From assembly GCA_020832445.1 (NCBI GenBank), contig JAFIEO010000040.1, positions 1 through 47,056 of the forward strand: 47,056 nt of DNA, in the 5' to 3' direction. Source of the stretch: Paracoccaceae bacterium (GTDB lineage Bacteria; Pseudomonadota; Alphaproteobacteria; Rhodobacterales; Rhodobacteraceae). Positions 32,646-41,129 of this stretch are shown here, piece after piece. The position numbers and the translations under genes are program-made. The stretch's first letter is position 1. Each line of letters starts with the position of its first letter. The notes beneath the pieces are model-generated. The model was not told where the DNA came from. It made no database searches and saw only the letters and a list, made by a program, of their open reading frames with translations.

Positions 32646-34094
32646 CTATGCGCGCCAGAAACGGGGCAATAACAACACCAGAACGGCCAGCACTTCCAAC
32701 CGGCCCAGATACATGCCCAGTATCATCAACCATTTCGACCGGTCAGGAAACTCGTTCACCGCACCAGTGGCCCCGACTTCCGGCCCGAATACCGGCCCGA
32801 TATTGCAGATCGCCGTCCATGCGGCGGTAATGGCTGTGCGTGTTTCCAACCCGCTTAGGGCCAGTGCGGTGGCCAGCAACAGGAAAATTCCTGCAAATGC
32901 GGTGAACATCACGATGACGGAATTTATCACATCCTGCTCCAGCCGCTTGCCGCCCAGTTTTATCGCCATAACGCGGCGCGGGCTGCTTAACTGGCGCATC
33001 CGCATCTTGATCGATTCAAACAGCACCAGAAAGCGAAACACCTTCAGCGCGCAGCCCGTCGATGCCGTGCACGCCCCGATAAAGCCCACCAGCATTACCA
33101 CCAGCAGCGGAAAATCGCCCCATTCGGCCACGTCCTCGCTGCTATATCCGGTGCCGGTGAACAGCGTAATCACGTTAAAGGATGTCCCGCGCAGCACATC
33201 CCAGACGCCCGCATCGGTGGTGGCCAGACGGTATGCCATCACGGCCGCCACCGCATAGGCAACCCAGCGCAGAAACGCGCGCACCTGCACATCTTGCCAG
33301 ATCGCGCGCACCGATCCGCCCATCAACTGGATGAACCGGATAAACGGCAGGCCCGCCAGCACCATAAACACCACTGCGACATATTCCAGCGGGCCTGCGA
33401 ATTCGGTAAATGACGCATCGCGCGTTGAAAACCCGCCCGTGGCAATGGTGGTCAGTCCATGGTTCAACGCATCAAAACCGGACATGCCAAACGCCATATA
33501 GGACAGGATCACCAACAAGGTCAGCCCCAGATAGACCTGCAACAGCGCCGCAGAAATATCATAGACGCGCGGCATCACCTTGCCCATCGTGTCAAAGGCT
33601 TCGGACTGGAAGTGCTGCATACCACCAACGCGCAATATCGGCAGGAACACAAGCGCCACAACGATAATGCCCAAGCCCCCCAGCCATTGCAGGATGGATC
33701 GCCACAACAGCACCCCCGGCGGCATTGCATCCAGCCCGACAAAGACTGTGGTGCCGGTGGTGGTCATGCCGGACATTGCTTCAAAATAGGCATGCGTCAC
33801 GCTTTCGCCCTGTGTGCCCAGCACGAAAGGCAGCGCGCCAAAGGCAGGCAGCACGGCCCAGACGCTGGCGGTCATCAGAAATGACTGCCGCCGCCCCAAC
33901 CCCTGATCCAGTGACGAACGTGTGCTTATAGTGGCGACACCGCCAATCAGGCAGGTCAGAAACGCAGCCTGTGCGAACCCCTGCCAATTGTCATGTCCCG
34001 CCTGCAAATCAACAGCAAGCGGCAGCAACATGATTGCGCCAAGCGCAAATGTCAGCAGTCCGACAAGGTGAACAACAGGGCGAATATCCAACAT
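32646..34094 (-). CDS. trkH: TrkH-family potassium uptake protein
   Basis: The ion-conducting membrane subunit of a Trk-type potassium transporter, 482 residues. All four pore loops are visible: SGMTTTGTTVF, TTIATGGFST, FTGTGYSSEDVAEWG and ACTASTGCALKVFR. Each has the selectivity-filter Gly, and loops alternate with paired membrane helices. The regulatory subunit TrkA is not in this window. ATG 34094 is chosen because it begins directly before the first hydrophobic helix (VVHLVGLLTFALGAIMLLP). It lies 31 bases downstream of pfkB on the same strand and could be cotranscribed. Confidence 0.94.
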   Translation of the reverse strand: MLDIRPVVHLVGLLTFALGAIMLLPLAVDLQAGHDNWQGFAQAAFLTCLIGGVATISTRSSLDQGLGRRQSFLMTASVWAVLPAFGALPFVLGTQGESVTHAYFEAMSGMTTTGTTVFVGLDAMPPGVLLWRSILQWLGGLGIIVVALVFLPILRVGGMQHFQSEAFDTMGKVMPRVYDISAALLQVYLGLTLLVILSYMAFGMSGFDALNHGLTTIATGGFSTRDASFTEFAGPLEYVAVVFMVLAGLPFIRFIQLMGGSVRAIWQDVQVRAFLRWVAYAVAAVMAYRLATTDAGVWDVLRGTSFNVITLFTGTGYSSEDVAEWGDFPLLVVMLVGFIGACTASTGCALKVFRFLVLFESIKMRMRQLSSPRRVMAIKLGGKRLEQDVINSVIVMFTAFAGIFLLLATALALSGLETRTAITAAWTAICNIGPVFGPEVGATGAVNEFPDRSKWLMILGMYLGRLEVLAVLVLLLPRFWRA

Positions 34095-34125
34095 GCGACT
34101 GCCATCGCGCCAGCGCGCGCCTGTG

Positions 34126-35079
34126 TCAAGCGTGAAGCGTATGCAGGGTGCATTCTGGCAAGATGGCCTGCACATCTGCGCGCCGGCAAAGTGCTGTGCC
34201 TTGTGTCATGACCGCAGCGGCGGCAGCGGCAGTTCCTGCCTGTAGGGCCTGCGCCATGCCCTGCCCGCGCGCCAGCGCAAGGGTAAACCCGCCTGTGAAA
34301 CTGTCGCCCGCGCCCACTTTGCTGGCCACCGCCACCTGTGGCGGGCGGCAGTGCAATGCCAGATCAGGCCCCGCCAGAACGGACCCGTTTGCGCCATGGG
34401 CAATGCAGACATGCTGCGCCACGCCGCGCGCGACCAGTCCTTGCGCAAACTCAAGCACATCGCCGATCTGCGGCAAACCGTGGCCTGCCTGTTCTTCGGC
34501 TTCGCCCTGATCCAGCCGCAAAACATATATCGGGGCCGCCGCGTCAGGGTTTTGCAACAGCCGCGACAATGGCGCGCCGGATATGTCTGCAACCATCCGA
34601 CCCTGCGCCAGCATGCGCGCCAGTTGTTGCGCAAAACCCGCATCCAGCCCGAGCGGTTGCGACCCGCTAAGGACAACCAGCCCGTCCGCATGTGCCGCAA
34701 TATCATCAAGGGCGCGGGCCGCATCTGCCTGTGTCCAGTCTGCACCGGGCAGTTGCAGGCGAAACTGCTGGTTGTGGCTGTCTGTAATGGCCCAGCTTTG
34801 GCGGGTATCACCGGGGGCATCAAACCGCAGGACTGTCACGCCCTGCGCCCGCAAAAGTGTTTCATGGCGCGCGCCTGTGCTGCCGCCAAGCGCTGCCCAT
34901 GCGGTGACCTGCCCGCCCAGTTCATGAATGGCGCGCGCCACATTCACACCGCCCCCGCCGGGTTCATATACCGAGTCTGTCATACGCAATTTAGGACCGG
35001 CGCGCATTTCCAGAACGCGCGCGGACAGGTCCAGCGCGGGATTAAGCGTAAGTGTCAGAACAGGTGTTTGCGCCATCAT
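34126..35079 (-). CDS. PfkB-family (1-phosphofructokinase-like) hexose kinase
   Basis: A 317-residue ribokinase-fold kinase. The N-terminus LTLTLNPALDLSARV and the GGGGVNVARAI glycine motif (about 41-51) match the 1-phosphofructokinase/PfkB branch, and GAGDSFTGGF (about 258-267) carries the catalytic Asp. The likely reaction is ATP-dependent phosphorylation of fructose-6-phosphate or a related sugar phosphate. No PTS genes are nearby, so the fructose-1-phosphate assignment is unsure. There are two adjacent ATGs; the ribosome-binding AGG lies in a hairpin described under 35078-35131. Confidence 0.88.
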   Translation of the reverse strand: MMAQTPVLTLTLNPALDLSARVLEMRAGPKLRMTDSVYEPGGGGVNVARAIHELGGQVTAWAALGGSTGARHETLLRAQGVTVLRFDAPGDTRQSWAITDSHNQQFRLQLPGADWTQADAARALDDIAAHADGLVVLSGSQPLGLDAGFAQQLARMLAQGRMVADISGAPLSRLLQNPDAAAPIYVLRLDQGEAEEQAGHGLPQIGDVLEFAQGLVARGVAQHVCIAHGANGSVLAGPDLALHCRPPQVAVASKVGAGDSFTGGFTLALARGQGMAQALQAGTAAAAAAVMTQGTALCRRADVQAILPECTLHTLHA

Positions 35080-35131
35080 CAGGGCAACCTGCCATCAGCG
35101 GATGGCAGGCGCAAGCGCCTTACACCCTGAT
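35078..35131 (-). promoter_or_regulatory. Predicted three-way RNA junction over the pfkB start
   Basis: In the minus-strand transcript ATCAGGG (35131-35125) pairs with CCCTGAT (35084-35078). This outer stem encloses GGCG-CTTG-CGCC (35119-35108), a stable CUUG tetraloop hairpin, and TGCCATC-CGCT-GATGGCA (35107-35090). The outer stem includes the first two bases of the pfkB ATG. The AGG serving as ribosome binding site lies at the end of the second hairpin. It could control pfkB translation or simply end folE2 transcripts, though there is no T run. Confidence 0.5.
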
Positions 35132-35137
35132 CAGCCG

Positions 35138-36232
35138 TCACCCCACATGAAACAACGTGCTGAACAGGCGCGGATCAAGGCTTGATGCGTCGAAACTGGG
35201 ACCGCGCGTCAACACACTGACCGCATCATGGCTGTGCAGGCTTTCCTGATGGCTGGCAACCACGCGGAAATCCCCGATACGCGGGTCATTTTCCAGCTGT
35301 TCGCAAAAGCTACGCGCCGCATCTTCCACAAAGATGGGGTTCGCAGCGTTCAGTTCGGCAAATGCCTGTTCATCTTCGCGCTTGACCATCACTTGCGTTT
35401 CCGTGGGAACAGCCGCACGACACAGATCGACCAGATCCTCATACCACAGGGGCGCGCCCTCCTCCAGCACCTGCACCGACACACGCGCGACCGATCGTTG
35501 CGAATGCGGTGTTGCCAGTTGCCCGCGCGTGGCGCGCGCGTGTTCACTTAGTTCCAGCGAACACGGACAGGTTGACGAATAGACATAATCCAGATGCATG
35601 AACACCTGCCGCACACCGGAATTATCCACCAGTTCCACCGCAATATCGTAATACTGATACCCGCTTAGGCCGGACCGCAGTGACTGCACTTTCATCGGGA
35701 AGGAAAACCGCATCATGATGCGCGCATCGAAACTTTCCAGATCGGCCTTGTAATCATCAAGTGCCGCGCGCATGACATCAATGCTGAAGGTGCGTTCGGC
35801 ATGCCCGTAAAAGCTGCGCATGATGCGCGACATATTGATGCCCTTCTTCTCGGCCTCCAGGCTGACAGTGCCCGTGACAGAGGTTTCCAGCATCAGATCG
35901 CCATTGTCGCGCGTATGGTAGCGGATCGGCAGACGGAAATTGGAAATACCCACATGCTGGATTGCGGCCTTGGCCCCCACAATCAGGCTGGCAGGCCCGT
36001 TCTGCAAGTCAGGCAGGGACGATTTATAGGCATCGCTTACGTCAAAGTCTGCGGGATATTCGCGCGACATCACCGGATATGCCGCCGCAGGCAGCAAGCC
36101 CGTTACGGCGGCTTCCATACGGGCGCGGTCATCATCAGCGGCGCTGTCGGTAAAGCGGCGCAGCAGGTCAAGCGCGGCTTCGGCCTGTTCGCGGGTGGGG
36201 GTCTGGTCCAGTCCCGGCAGGTGGATATTCAT
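35138..36232 (-). CDS. folE2: GTP cyclohydrolase FolE2
   Basis: The type IB GTP cyclohydrolase, which makes dihydroneopterin triphosphate, the first step of folate and queuosine synthesis; it is structurally unrelated to FolE at the sequence level. The 364-residue protein contains MNIHLPGLDQTPTREQAE, QHVGISNFRLPIRYH, KKGINMSRIMRSFYGHAERTF and the cysteine motif YVYSSTCPCSLELSEHARATRG. ATG 36232 is supported by GGAAGGGACG upstream and by homology. FolE2 commonly replaces zinc-dependent FolE under zinc limitation, but I see no clear Zur box in the 94-base gap before it. Confidence 0.95.
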   Translation of the reverse strand: MNIHLPGLDQTPTREQAEAALDLLRRFTDSAADDDRARMEAAVTGLLPAAAYPVMSREYPADFDVSDAYKSSLPDLQNGPASLIVGAKAAIQHVGISNFRLPIRYHTRDNGDLMLETSVTGTVSLEAEKKGINMSRIMRSFYGHAERTFSIDVMRAALDDYKADLESFDARIMMRFSFPMKVQSLRSGLSGYQYYDIAVELVDNSGVRQVFMHLDYVYSSTCPCSLELSEHARATRGQLATPHSQRSVARVSVQVLEEGAPLWYEDLVDLCRAAVPTETQVMVKREDEQAFAELNAANPIFVEDAARSFCEQLENDPRIGDFRVVASHQESLHSHDAVSVLTRGPSFDASSLDPRLFSTLFHVG

Positions 36233-36326
36233 CGTGGCGTCCCTTCCTGTCTGTCGCTTTCTATACATAAGCGTCAGTTTCCTGATTTCCACGAGTATAC
36301 GGGCCAGATATGGGATCGGATCGAAA

Positions 36327-37508
36327 TCAAATCGCGTCAAGCGCCTTGCGCAAATCCGCAATCAGATCTGCGGTTGCTTCCAGCCCGACGGACAAACGCA
36401 CCAGACCGGTCGAAATGCCAAGTTCGATTTTCTGATCCTCGGGCAGACGCTGATGCGTTGTAGTGGCGGGATGGGTGGCGATGGACCGCGCATCGCCCAG
36501 ATTATTGGAAATCAGCACGATTTGCAGCGCATTCAGAAAACGAAATGCCGCGTCCTTGCCCGCCGCGATATCCAGCGCCAGCACTGTTCCGAAACCGCCC
36601 ATCTGCGCCTTTGCAACCGCATGGTGGGGGTGGCTGGACAAACCCGGAAAAATTACGCGTGCCAGTCTTGGATCATCTTGCAGGGCTTCCGCGATGGCCT
36701 GCGCGCTGGCGGCCTGCGCACGCACGCGCAAATCCATCGTTGTCAGGCCATTAACCATGACCCATGCATTGAACGGGCTTAACGCGCCGCCTGTGTGTTT
36801 CATATAAGGTTCGACCGTGCCGCGAATAAATTCGCGCGTGCCACAGATCACACCGCCCAGCGCACGCCCCTGCCCGTCAATATGCTTGGTTGCGGAATAA
36901 ATCACCACATCCGCGCCCAGTTCCACCGCACGGCTGAAGATTGGCGTGGCAAACACATTGTCCACCACCACCGTAGCCCCCACGGCATGGGCGATTTCGG
37001 CAATCGCGCGCAGATCCACAACTTCCAGCGTGGGGTTGGACACGGTTTCACAAAAAACCGCGCGCGTGTCGGGGCGGATGGCCGCGCGCCATTGGTCCAG
37101 ATCGGTGCCATCAACGAAATCGACCTGCACGCCGTAGCGCGACAGCACTTCTTCCAGAATATACAGGCAAGACCCGAACAGCGCACGCGATGACACGACA
37201 TGATCGCCTGCGCGCAACATTGATGTCAGTGCCCCCGACACCGCAGCCATTCCCGATGCAGTGGCAAATGCGTCTTCGGTGCCTTCGATCGCGGCAATCC
37301 GGTCTTCGAACACTGCCACAGTCGGGTTACCATAGCGGGCATAGATGAATTCATCGGCTTCGGTTTTCAAAAACCGTGCCTCGGCCGCTTCGGCCGACGG
37401 GTAGACGAACCCCTGGGTCAGAAAAATCGCCTCGGCGACTTCGCCATATTGGCTGCGCCGCGCGCCTGTGTGCACCAGTTTCGTGCGCTTATCCCAATCT
37501 TGTGCCAT
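36327..37508 (-). CDS. metZ: O-succinylhomoserine sulfhydrylase
   Basis: PLP enzyme of the Cys/Met metabolism family that makes homocysteine from O-succinylhomoserine and sulfide. The 393-residue protein binds PLP through Lys208 in SATKHIDGQGR and contains RYGNPTVAVFEDRIAAIEG, TASGMAAV and VVVDNVFATPIF. Initiation is at ATG 37508, downstream of a SAM-II riboswitch and terminator (37524-37625), so SAM is expected to shut expression down. The gene is followed 94 bases later by folE2 and preceded by metF on the same strand. Confidence 0.95.
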   Translation of the reverse strand: MAQDWDKRTKLVHTGARRSQYGEVAEAIFLTQGFVYPSAEAAEARFLKTEADEFIYARYGNPTVAVFEDRIAAIEGTEDAFATASGMAAVSGALTSMLRAGDHVVSSRALFGSCLYILEEVLSRYGVQVDFVDGTDLDQWRAAIRPDTRAVFCETVSNPTLEVVDLRAIAEIAHAVGATVVVDNVFATPIFSRAVELGADVVIYSATKHIDGQGRALGGVICGTREFIRGTVEPYMKHTGGALSPFNAWVMVNGLTTMDLRVRAQAASAQAIAEALQDDPRLARVIFPGLSSHPHHAVAKAQMGGFGTVLALDIAAGKDAAFRFLNALQIVLISNNLGDARSIATHPATTTHQRLPEDQKIELGISTGLVRLSVGLEATADLIADLRKALDAI

Positions 37509-37523
37509 GTCCGTCCCCGACGC

Positions 37524-37557
37524 AAAGAAAAACCCCCGGACTGTCACAGGCCGGGGG
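37524..37557 (-). terminator. Intrinsic terminator in the metZ leader
   Basis: In the minus-strand transcript CCCCCGG (37557-37551) pairs with CCGGGGG (37539-37533) around an 11-base loop that can itself pair (CTG/CAG), followed by TTTTTCTTT. It sits 19 bases downstream of the riboswitch core and 16 bases before the metZ start, the expected place for an attenuator. Confidence 0.85.
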
Positions 37558-37575
37558 CATAAAACGCCCTGACCT

Positions 37576-37625
37576 CTTTAGCGGTTTTTTTAGCGTGGCC
37601 CGCAATCCGGTAACAAAGCGCCACG
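37576..37625 (-). promoter_or_regulatory. SAM-II riboswitch
   Basis: Read in the direction of metZ, the sequence starts CGTGGCGCTTTG, continues TTGCGGGCCACG and ends CGCTAAAG. The stem GTGG/CCAC, the TTTG loop, the CCACG-n-TAAA join and the terminal CGCTAAAG match the SAM-II aptamer known upstream of met genes in alphaproteobacteria; it aligns base by base over about 50 nt with the metA-type example I recall. It binds S-adenosylmethionine with a pseudoknot. The aptamer begins about where transcription should begin. Confidence 0.88.
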
Positions 37626-37633
37626 TCGCTCTG

Positions 37634-37661
37634 CATTAAGGCTTTCGTCAGGGCAGGTCAA
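37634..37661 (-). promoter_or_regulatory. Candidate metZ promoter
   Basis: On the minus strand, TTGACC (37661-37656) and TTAATG (37639-37634) are separated by 16 bases. Transcription would start near 37627, at the 5' edge of the SAM-II aptamer. It lies 16 bases beyond the metF stop codon, so metZ can be read from its own promoter. Confidence 0.5.
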
Positions 37662-37677
37662 TCAGGCTTTGCGCGTA

Positions 37678-38544
37678 TCAGGCCACGTTTTCCAGCGACA
37701 CCTGCGGCTGCACGCCCAGCGCATGGCACACATCGCGCGTCAGATAGGCACGGTTCAGGGTATAGAAATGCAAATCTTCCACCCCTTCGGCAATCAGGCG
37801 GTCACACATTTCGGTGCAAATTGCAGTGGCCAGCAAGTCCTCGCGCCCGTCGCGCGCCGCCTTTTCAAACGCTTCATCCATCCATGCAGGGATATGCGTG
37901 TTGCATGCGCTGGCAAATTTGCGAATGCCGGCCCAGTTTTCAATCGGCACAATGCCCGGAATGATCTTGCCTGTGATCCCCTGACGCACGCAGTCATCAC
38001 GGAAGCGCAGGAATGTTTCGGGTTCAAAGAAGAACTGCGTGATGGCCGAATCCGCGCCCGCCTGAAACTTGCGTTTCAGCCACATGACATCGGCGCGGGC
38101 ATCGGGGGCGTCAGGATGGGGTTCGGGATAGGCACCCACACGGATCTTGAACTTGCCGGTGTTGGCCAACGCCTCGATCAACTCTACTGAAGACCCGAAA
38201 CCGTCGGCATGGGGGGTGAAGCGCGCGGCCCCTTTGGGGGCATCGCCGCGCAGCGCCACAATCTCGCGCACACCCGCATCGGCATAGGCGTTCACAATCT
38301 CCAGCGTTTCTGCGCGCGTGGCGTCCACACAGGTCAGATGCGCGGCCACGTTCAGGCCGTATTGCGCCGCGATGGTGGTGACCGCCTCATGCGTCAGCTT
38401 CCGCGTTGTGCCCCCTGCCCCGTAAGTGACCGACACGAATTCAGGGGCCATCGGGGACAGCATACGCACAGTGTCCCACAGCCGGAAGCTGGCATCCAGC
38501 GTCTTTGGCGGGAAGAATTCAAACGATATGCGCGGCGTGGTCAT
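37678..38544 (-). CDS. metF: Methylenetetrahydrofolate reductase
   Basis: Reduces 5,10-methylene-THF to 5-methyl-THF, the methyl donor for methionine synthase. The 288-residue flavoprotein has ISFEFFPPKT, FVSVTYGAGGTTR, HLTCVDATR and ALRGDAP early, then KRKFQAGADSAITQFFFEPE and PGIVPIENW. ATG 38544 fits the family; upstream residues would not. It is divergent from metR with a perfect MetR box between them, and lies upstream of the riboswitch-controlled metZ. Confidence 0.95.
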   Translation of the reverse strand: MTTPRISFEFFPPKTLDASFRLWDTVRMLSPMAPEFVSVTYGAGGTTRKLTHEAVTTIAAQYGLNVAAHLTCVDATRAETLEIVNAYADAGVREIVALRGDAPKGAARFTPHADGFGSSVELIEALANTGKFKIRVGAYPEPHPDAPDARADVMWLKRKFQAGADSAITQFFFEPETFLRFRDDCVRQGITGKIIPGIVPIENWAGIRKFASACNTHIPAWMDEAFEKAARDGREDLLATAICTEMCDRLIAEGVEDLHFYTLNRAYLTRDVCHALGVQPQVSLENVA

Positions 38545-38592
38545 TATTGGTGCTCCGGTTTTTGTTGCCCCCTTGTGCCATGTCTGCGAATG

Positions 38593-38605
38593 TGAAACCA
38601 ATTCA
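38593..38605. promoter_or_regulatory. MetR-type operator between metF and metR
   Basis: TGAAACCAATTCA fits the MetR consensus TGAAnnnnnTTCA with no mismatch. It lies 48 bases before the metF start and 34 bases before the metR start. Downstream, TTCAT and ATGAA form another inverted pair around 38602-38627. One site can serve both the activated target and autoregulation. Confidence 0.65.
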
Positions 38606-38639
38606 TTATTCTCATCACCATTATGAACGGGATTGAAGG

Positions 38640-39545
38640 ATGCATATCGAATTCCGGCATCTTCGCACCATCAAGGCCATCCATGACGCAGGCGGGCTGG
38701 CGCGCGCCGCTGATCTGCTGAACATGACCCAGTCAGCACTGTCGCATCAGGTCAAGGGGTTGGAAGATCAGGCAGGGGTGGAGTTGTTCGTGCGCCGGTC
38801 CAAGCCGCTGAAACTGTCGGCGGCGGGGCTGAAAATGCTAAGTGCCGCCGAAGACATCCTGCCGCGTGTCGCCGCACTGGAGGAAGAATTCACCGGTCTG
38901 GTCAAGGGGCGGCTGGGGCGGCTGCATATCGCAATCGAATGCCATGCCTGTTTCGACTGGCTGTTTCCCGTGCTGGAGCAGTTCCGCAAGGCATGGGCAG
39001 ATGTGGATGTCGATATTCGCCCCGGTCTGGCCTTTGATGCGCTGCCTGCGCTGAGGCGCGAGGAAGTGGACCTTGTCATCTCATCCGACCCCGAAGATTT
39101 GCCGGGCATCACCTTTTTGCCGCTGTTCGACTATGAACCCGTCTTTGTGGCATCGGCCACCCACCGGCTGGCCACGCAGGACTATGTGACCGCGCCCGAT
39201 TTTCGCGACGAAACGCTGATCACCTATCCGGTGGACCGCAACCGGCTGGACGTGTTCACGCAACTGCTGACCCCCGCCAAGGTCGAACCCCGCGCCATCC
39301 GGCAGGTGGAACTGACCGCCGTTATCCTGCTGCTGGTGGCATCGGGGCGGGGTGTGTCGGTGCTGCCCGACTGGGTGCTGCGCGATGTGCGCTATCATTC
39401 GGACTATGTGACCAAACCCATCACCAAGGGCGGCCTGACCCGCCGCCTCTATGCCGCCGTGCGGGCCGAGGACGCGGCAAAACCCTTCATGGCGCATGTT
39501 TTGCGGCTGGCACGGACGGAGCCGGTGAAATTGCAGAGGGGGTGA
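38640..39545 (+). CDS. metR: LysR-family regulator, MetR-like
   Basis: A 301-residue LysR-type regulator. The winged helix (1-65) reads LRTIKAIHDAGGLARAADLLNMTQSALSHQVKGLEDQAGVELFVRR. The effector domain (about 90-295) includes IAIECHACFDWLFPVLEQFR, as in MetR, which senses homocysteine. Divergent orientation from metF and a consensus MetR box between them support the assignment. The expected role is activation of metF and probably metE or metH elsewhere. GAAGG lies directly before the ATG. Confidence 0.88.
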   Translation: MHIEFRHLRTIKAIHDAGGLARAADLLNMTQSALSHQVKGLEDQAGVELFVRRSKPLKLSAAGLKMLSAAEDILPRVAALEEEFTGLVKGRLGRLHIAIECHACFDWLFPVLEQFRKAWADVDVDIRPGLAFDALPALRREEVDLVISSDPEDLPGITFLPLFDYEPVFVASATHRLATQDYVTAPDFRDETLITYPVDRNRLDVFTQLLTPAKVEPRAIRQVELTAVILLLVASGRGVSVLPDWVLRDVRYHSDYVTKPITKGGLTRRLYAAVRAEDAAKPFMAHVLRLARTEPVKLQRG

Positions 39546-39555
39546 GGGAATCGCG

Positions 39556-40989
39556 TTACCGCATCCTAAAACGAGTTCGCAACCCAAGCCCAAAGAAAAA
39601 CGCCAACGGCAAAGATAAAATGCTCTGCAATGCAGAAAAAATCTTCTTGACGACATGAAGATCTTCAAAGAAATTCAAACCTAAATACGCACGCCCAAAG
39701 CCAAAAAAAGGGAAAACATTATTGAAACTCAAAGCTAAAGATGTTCTCAATGGATTATCTAAACCCTCCACAAAAAAACCGCCCCAGAAAAAAATTAATC
39801 CAATGACAAACACTGACAGCAGCCCCAACAAGGGACGCGAGATGGAGTGGCCAAAATTCGAAAATACTCCATAAACTATGTATAGCAATCTTTCAGAAAA
39901 GCTTCCCATCCTAGAAGCTAATTTCATTTCACTTCGAAAGAAAAAATGAGCGTCCTCTATATTCCCCTGACGCTCTGAGAGATTGCGCAACAATGAGCAA
40001 GTTTCTTTTGCATCTTTAAGATGCTTGACAACGCCTTTAGGCCACAAATTATCTTCAGCTGAAAATATTGATTTATCATGAAGCAACGAGCCTCGAAAAA
40101 TTGGAAAACAATCATTAAACCTCGCAGATCGAAAATTAGCAGGCATCTCAAAAATAACATCTGAAAAATCTGGTCTTCTTGATCGCTCTCCGCCTTCAAA
40201 AGAAGCATCTATCATGGTCAACCTACCAAGAAAGTTACTTTGCCAAAATGACACACCTTCTTTAAAAATTGCACCGTAAAACCAAGCCTCATCTTGCATT
40301 TTCACATTTGTAAAATTCACTCCGCGCTGAAACACTACGCGTTGAAAATTTACTCTTTTCTCAAAGATCGCGCCATTAAAAGACACAGAGCCATTAAAAC
40401 TTGTCGCATTCCAAAAAGCTTCTGACCTGCACTGAACTCCATTTAAATATGCACCCTTAACGAATTTCGCATCAGAAAAATCAATCATATCATTAAATAT
40501 CACGTTGTTAAACGCCGCCGATTGCGAAAAAATAGCCCAGCCAGATTCAATTTTATTTTGAAATACACAACCGTTGAATTTAATATCACAAGGGATATAA
40601 AACCCATCAATACAAAACATTTTTGCAAATTCGGTAGAAGAAAAATCTATCAAGGCATTAGGGTTTGGCGCAGGCGTTTCATCTTTAATATGATAATAGC
40701 TATCCTGAGACAATCTAATATACTTCCCCTTAGAGATTTTTTTCATCCTTTCAAAGAAGATACTTTCAAAATCACTCCAGTCAGCCACTTCGCCTTTAAA
40801 TACTCTGTAATTTTGAATTAAGTATTCTTTTTCACTTTGGGAAGATTGGTGTAGCGCCCAAGCATTCCAAGCCTTTCGATTTCTATCGTGTAGCTCTGGA
40901 TCGATGCTGGAACCATCTTGTTCGCCAAATAGCGTAGCAAGGATATACCAAGGATTCTCATAGAGGTTTCTATTTGTGAACTTGACCAT
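39556..40989 (-). CDS. Pentapeptide-repeat membrane protein (AT-rich gene)
   Basis: A 477-residue protein in three parts. Residues 1-110 have no recognised domain. Residues about 120-310 are pentapeptide repeats with F/L in the central position (FSSTEF, FNGCVF, FNNVIF, FSDAKF, FNGAIF, FQRVVF), which form a right-handed beta-helix. The C-terminus has two hydrophobic spans (about 385-412 and 447-470) bracketing a short hydrophobic loop (LALSFNNVFPFFGFG) that could be a pore-like re-entrant segment. Lines I counted are 25-40% G+C, far below neighbours, pointing to horizontal transfer. ATG 40989 is used; a GTG at 41055 is possible. No ion-channel signature such as TVGYG is present, so function is unknown. 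Confidence 0.75.
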   Translation of the reverse strand: MVKFTNRNLYENPWYILATLFGEQDGSSIDPELHDRNRKAWNAWALHQSSQSEKEYLIQNYRVFKGEVADWSDFESIFFERMKKISKGKYIRLSQDSYYHIKDETPAPNPNALIDFSSTEFAKMFCIDGFYIPCDIKFNGCVFQNKIESGWAIFSQSAAFNNVIFNDMIDFSDAKFVKGAYLNGVQCRSEAFWNATSFNGSVSFNGAIFEKRVNFQRVVFQRGVNFTNVKMQDEAWFYGAIFKEGVSFWQSNFLGRLTMIDASFEGGERSRRPDFSDVIFEMPANFRSARFNDCFPIFRGSLLHDKSIFSAEDNLWPKGVVKHLKDAKETCSLLRNLSERQGNIEDAHFFFRSEMKLASRMGSFSERLLYIVYGVFSNFGHSISRPLLGLLSVFVIGLIFFWGGFFVEGLDNPLRTSLALSFNNVFPFFGFGRAYLGLNFFEDLHVVKKIFSALQSILSLPLAFFFGLGLRTRFRMR

Positions 40990-41129
40990 ACCATCGCCAT
41001 ATCTATCTGAGTTAGGATGTGCATTAGAATCCTCCTTAGGATACTGCCGCCCCACCCCGCTCGCAAGGGCTTCACATCTGCCCGCTGCGCGCGTATAGCG
41101 CCCTCTGACCCAAGCTAGGAGCCGTTCGG

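Noticed and set aside
36233-36326. THF-type riboswitch or Zur box upstream of folE2
   Set aside because: I looked for both because they are known at folE genes. The 94-base gap shows no convincing match.
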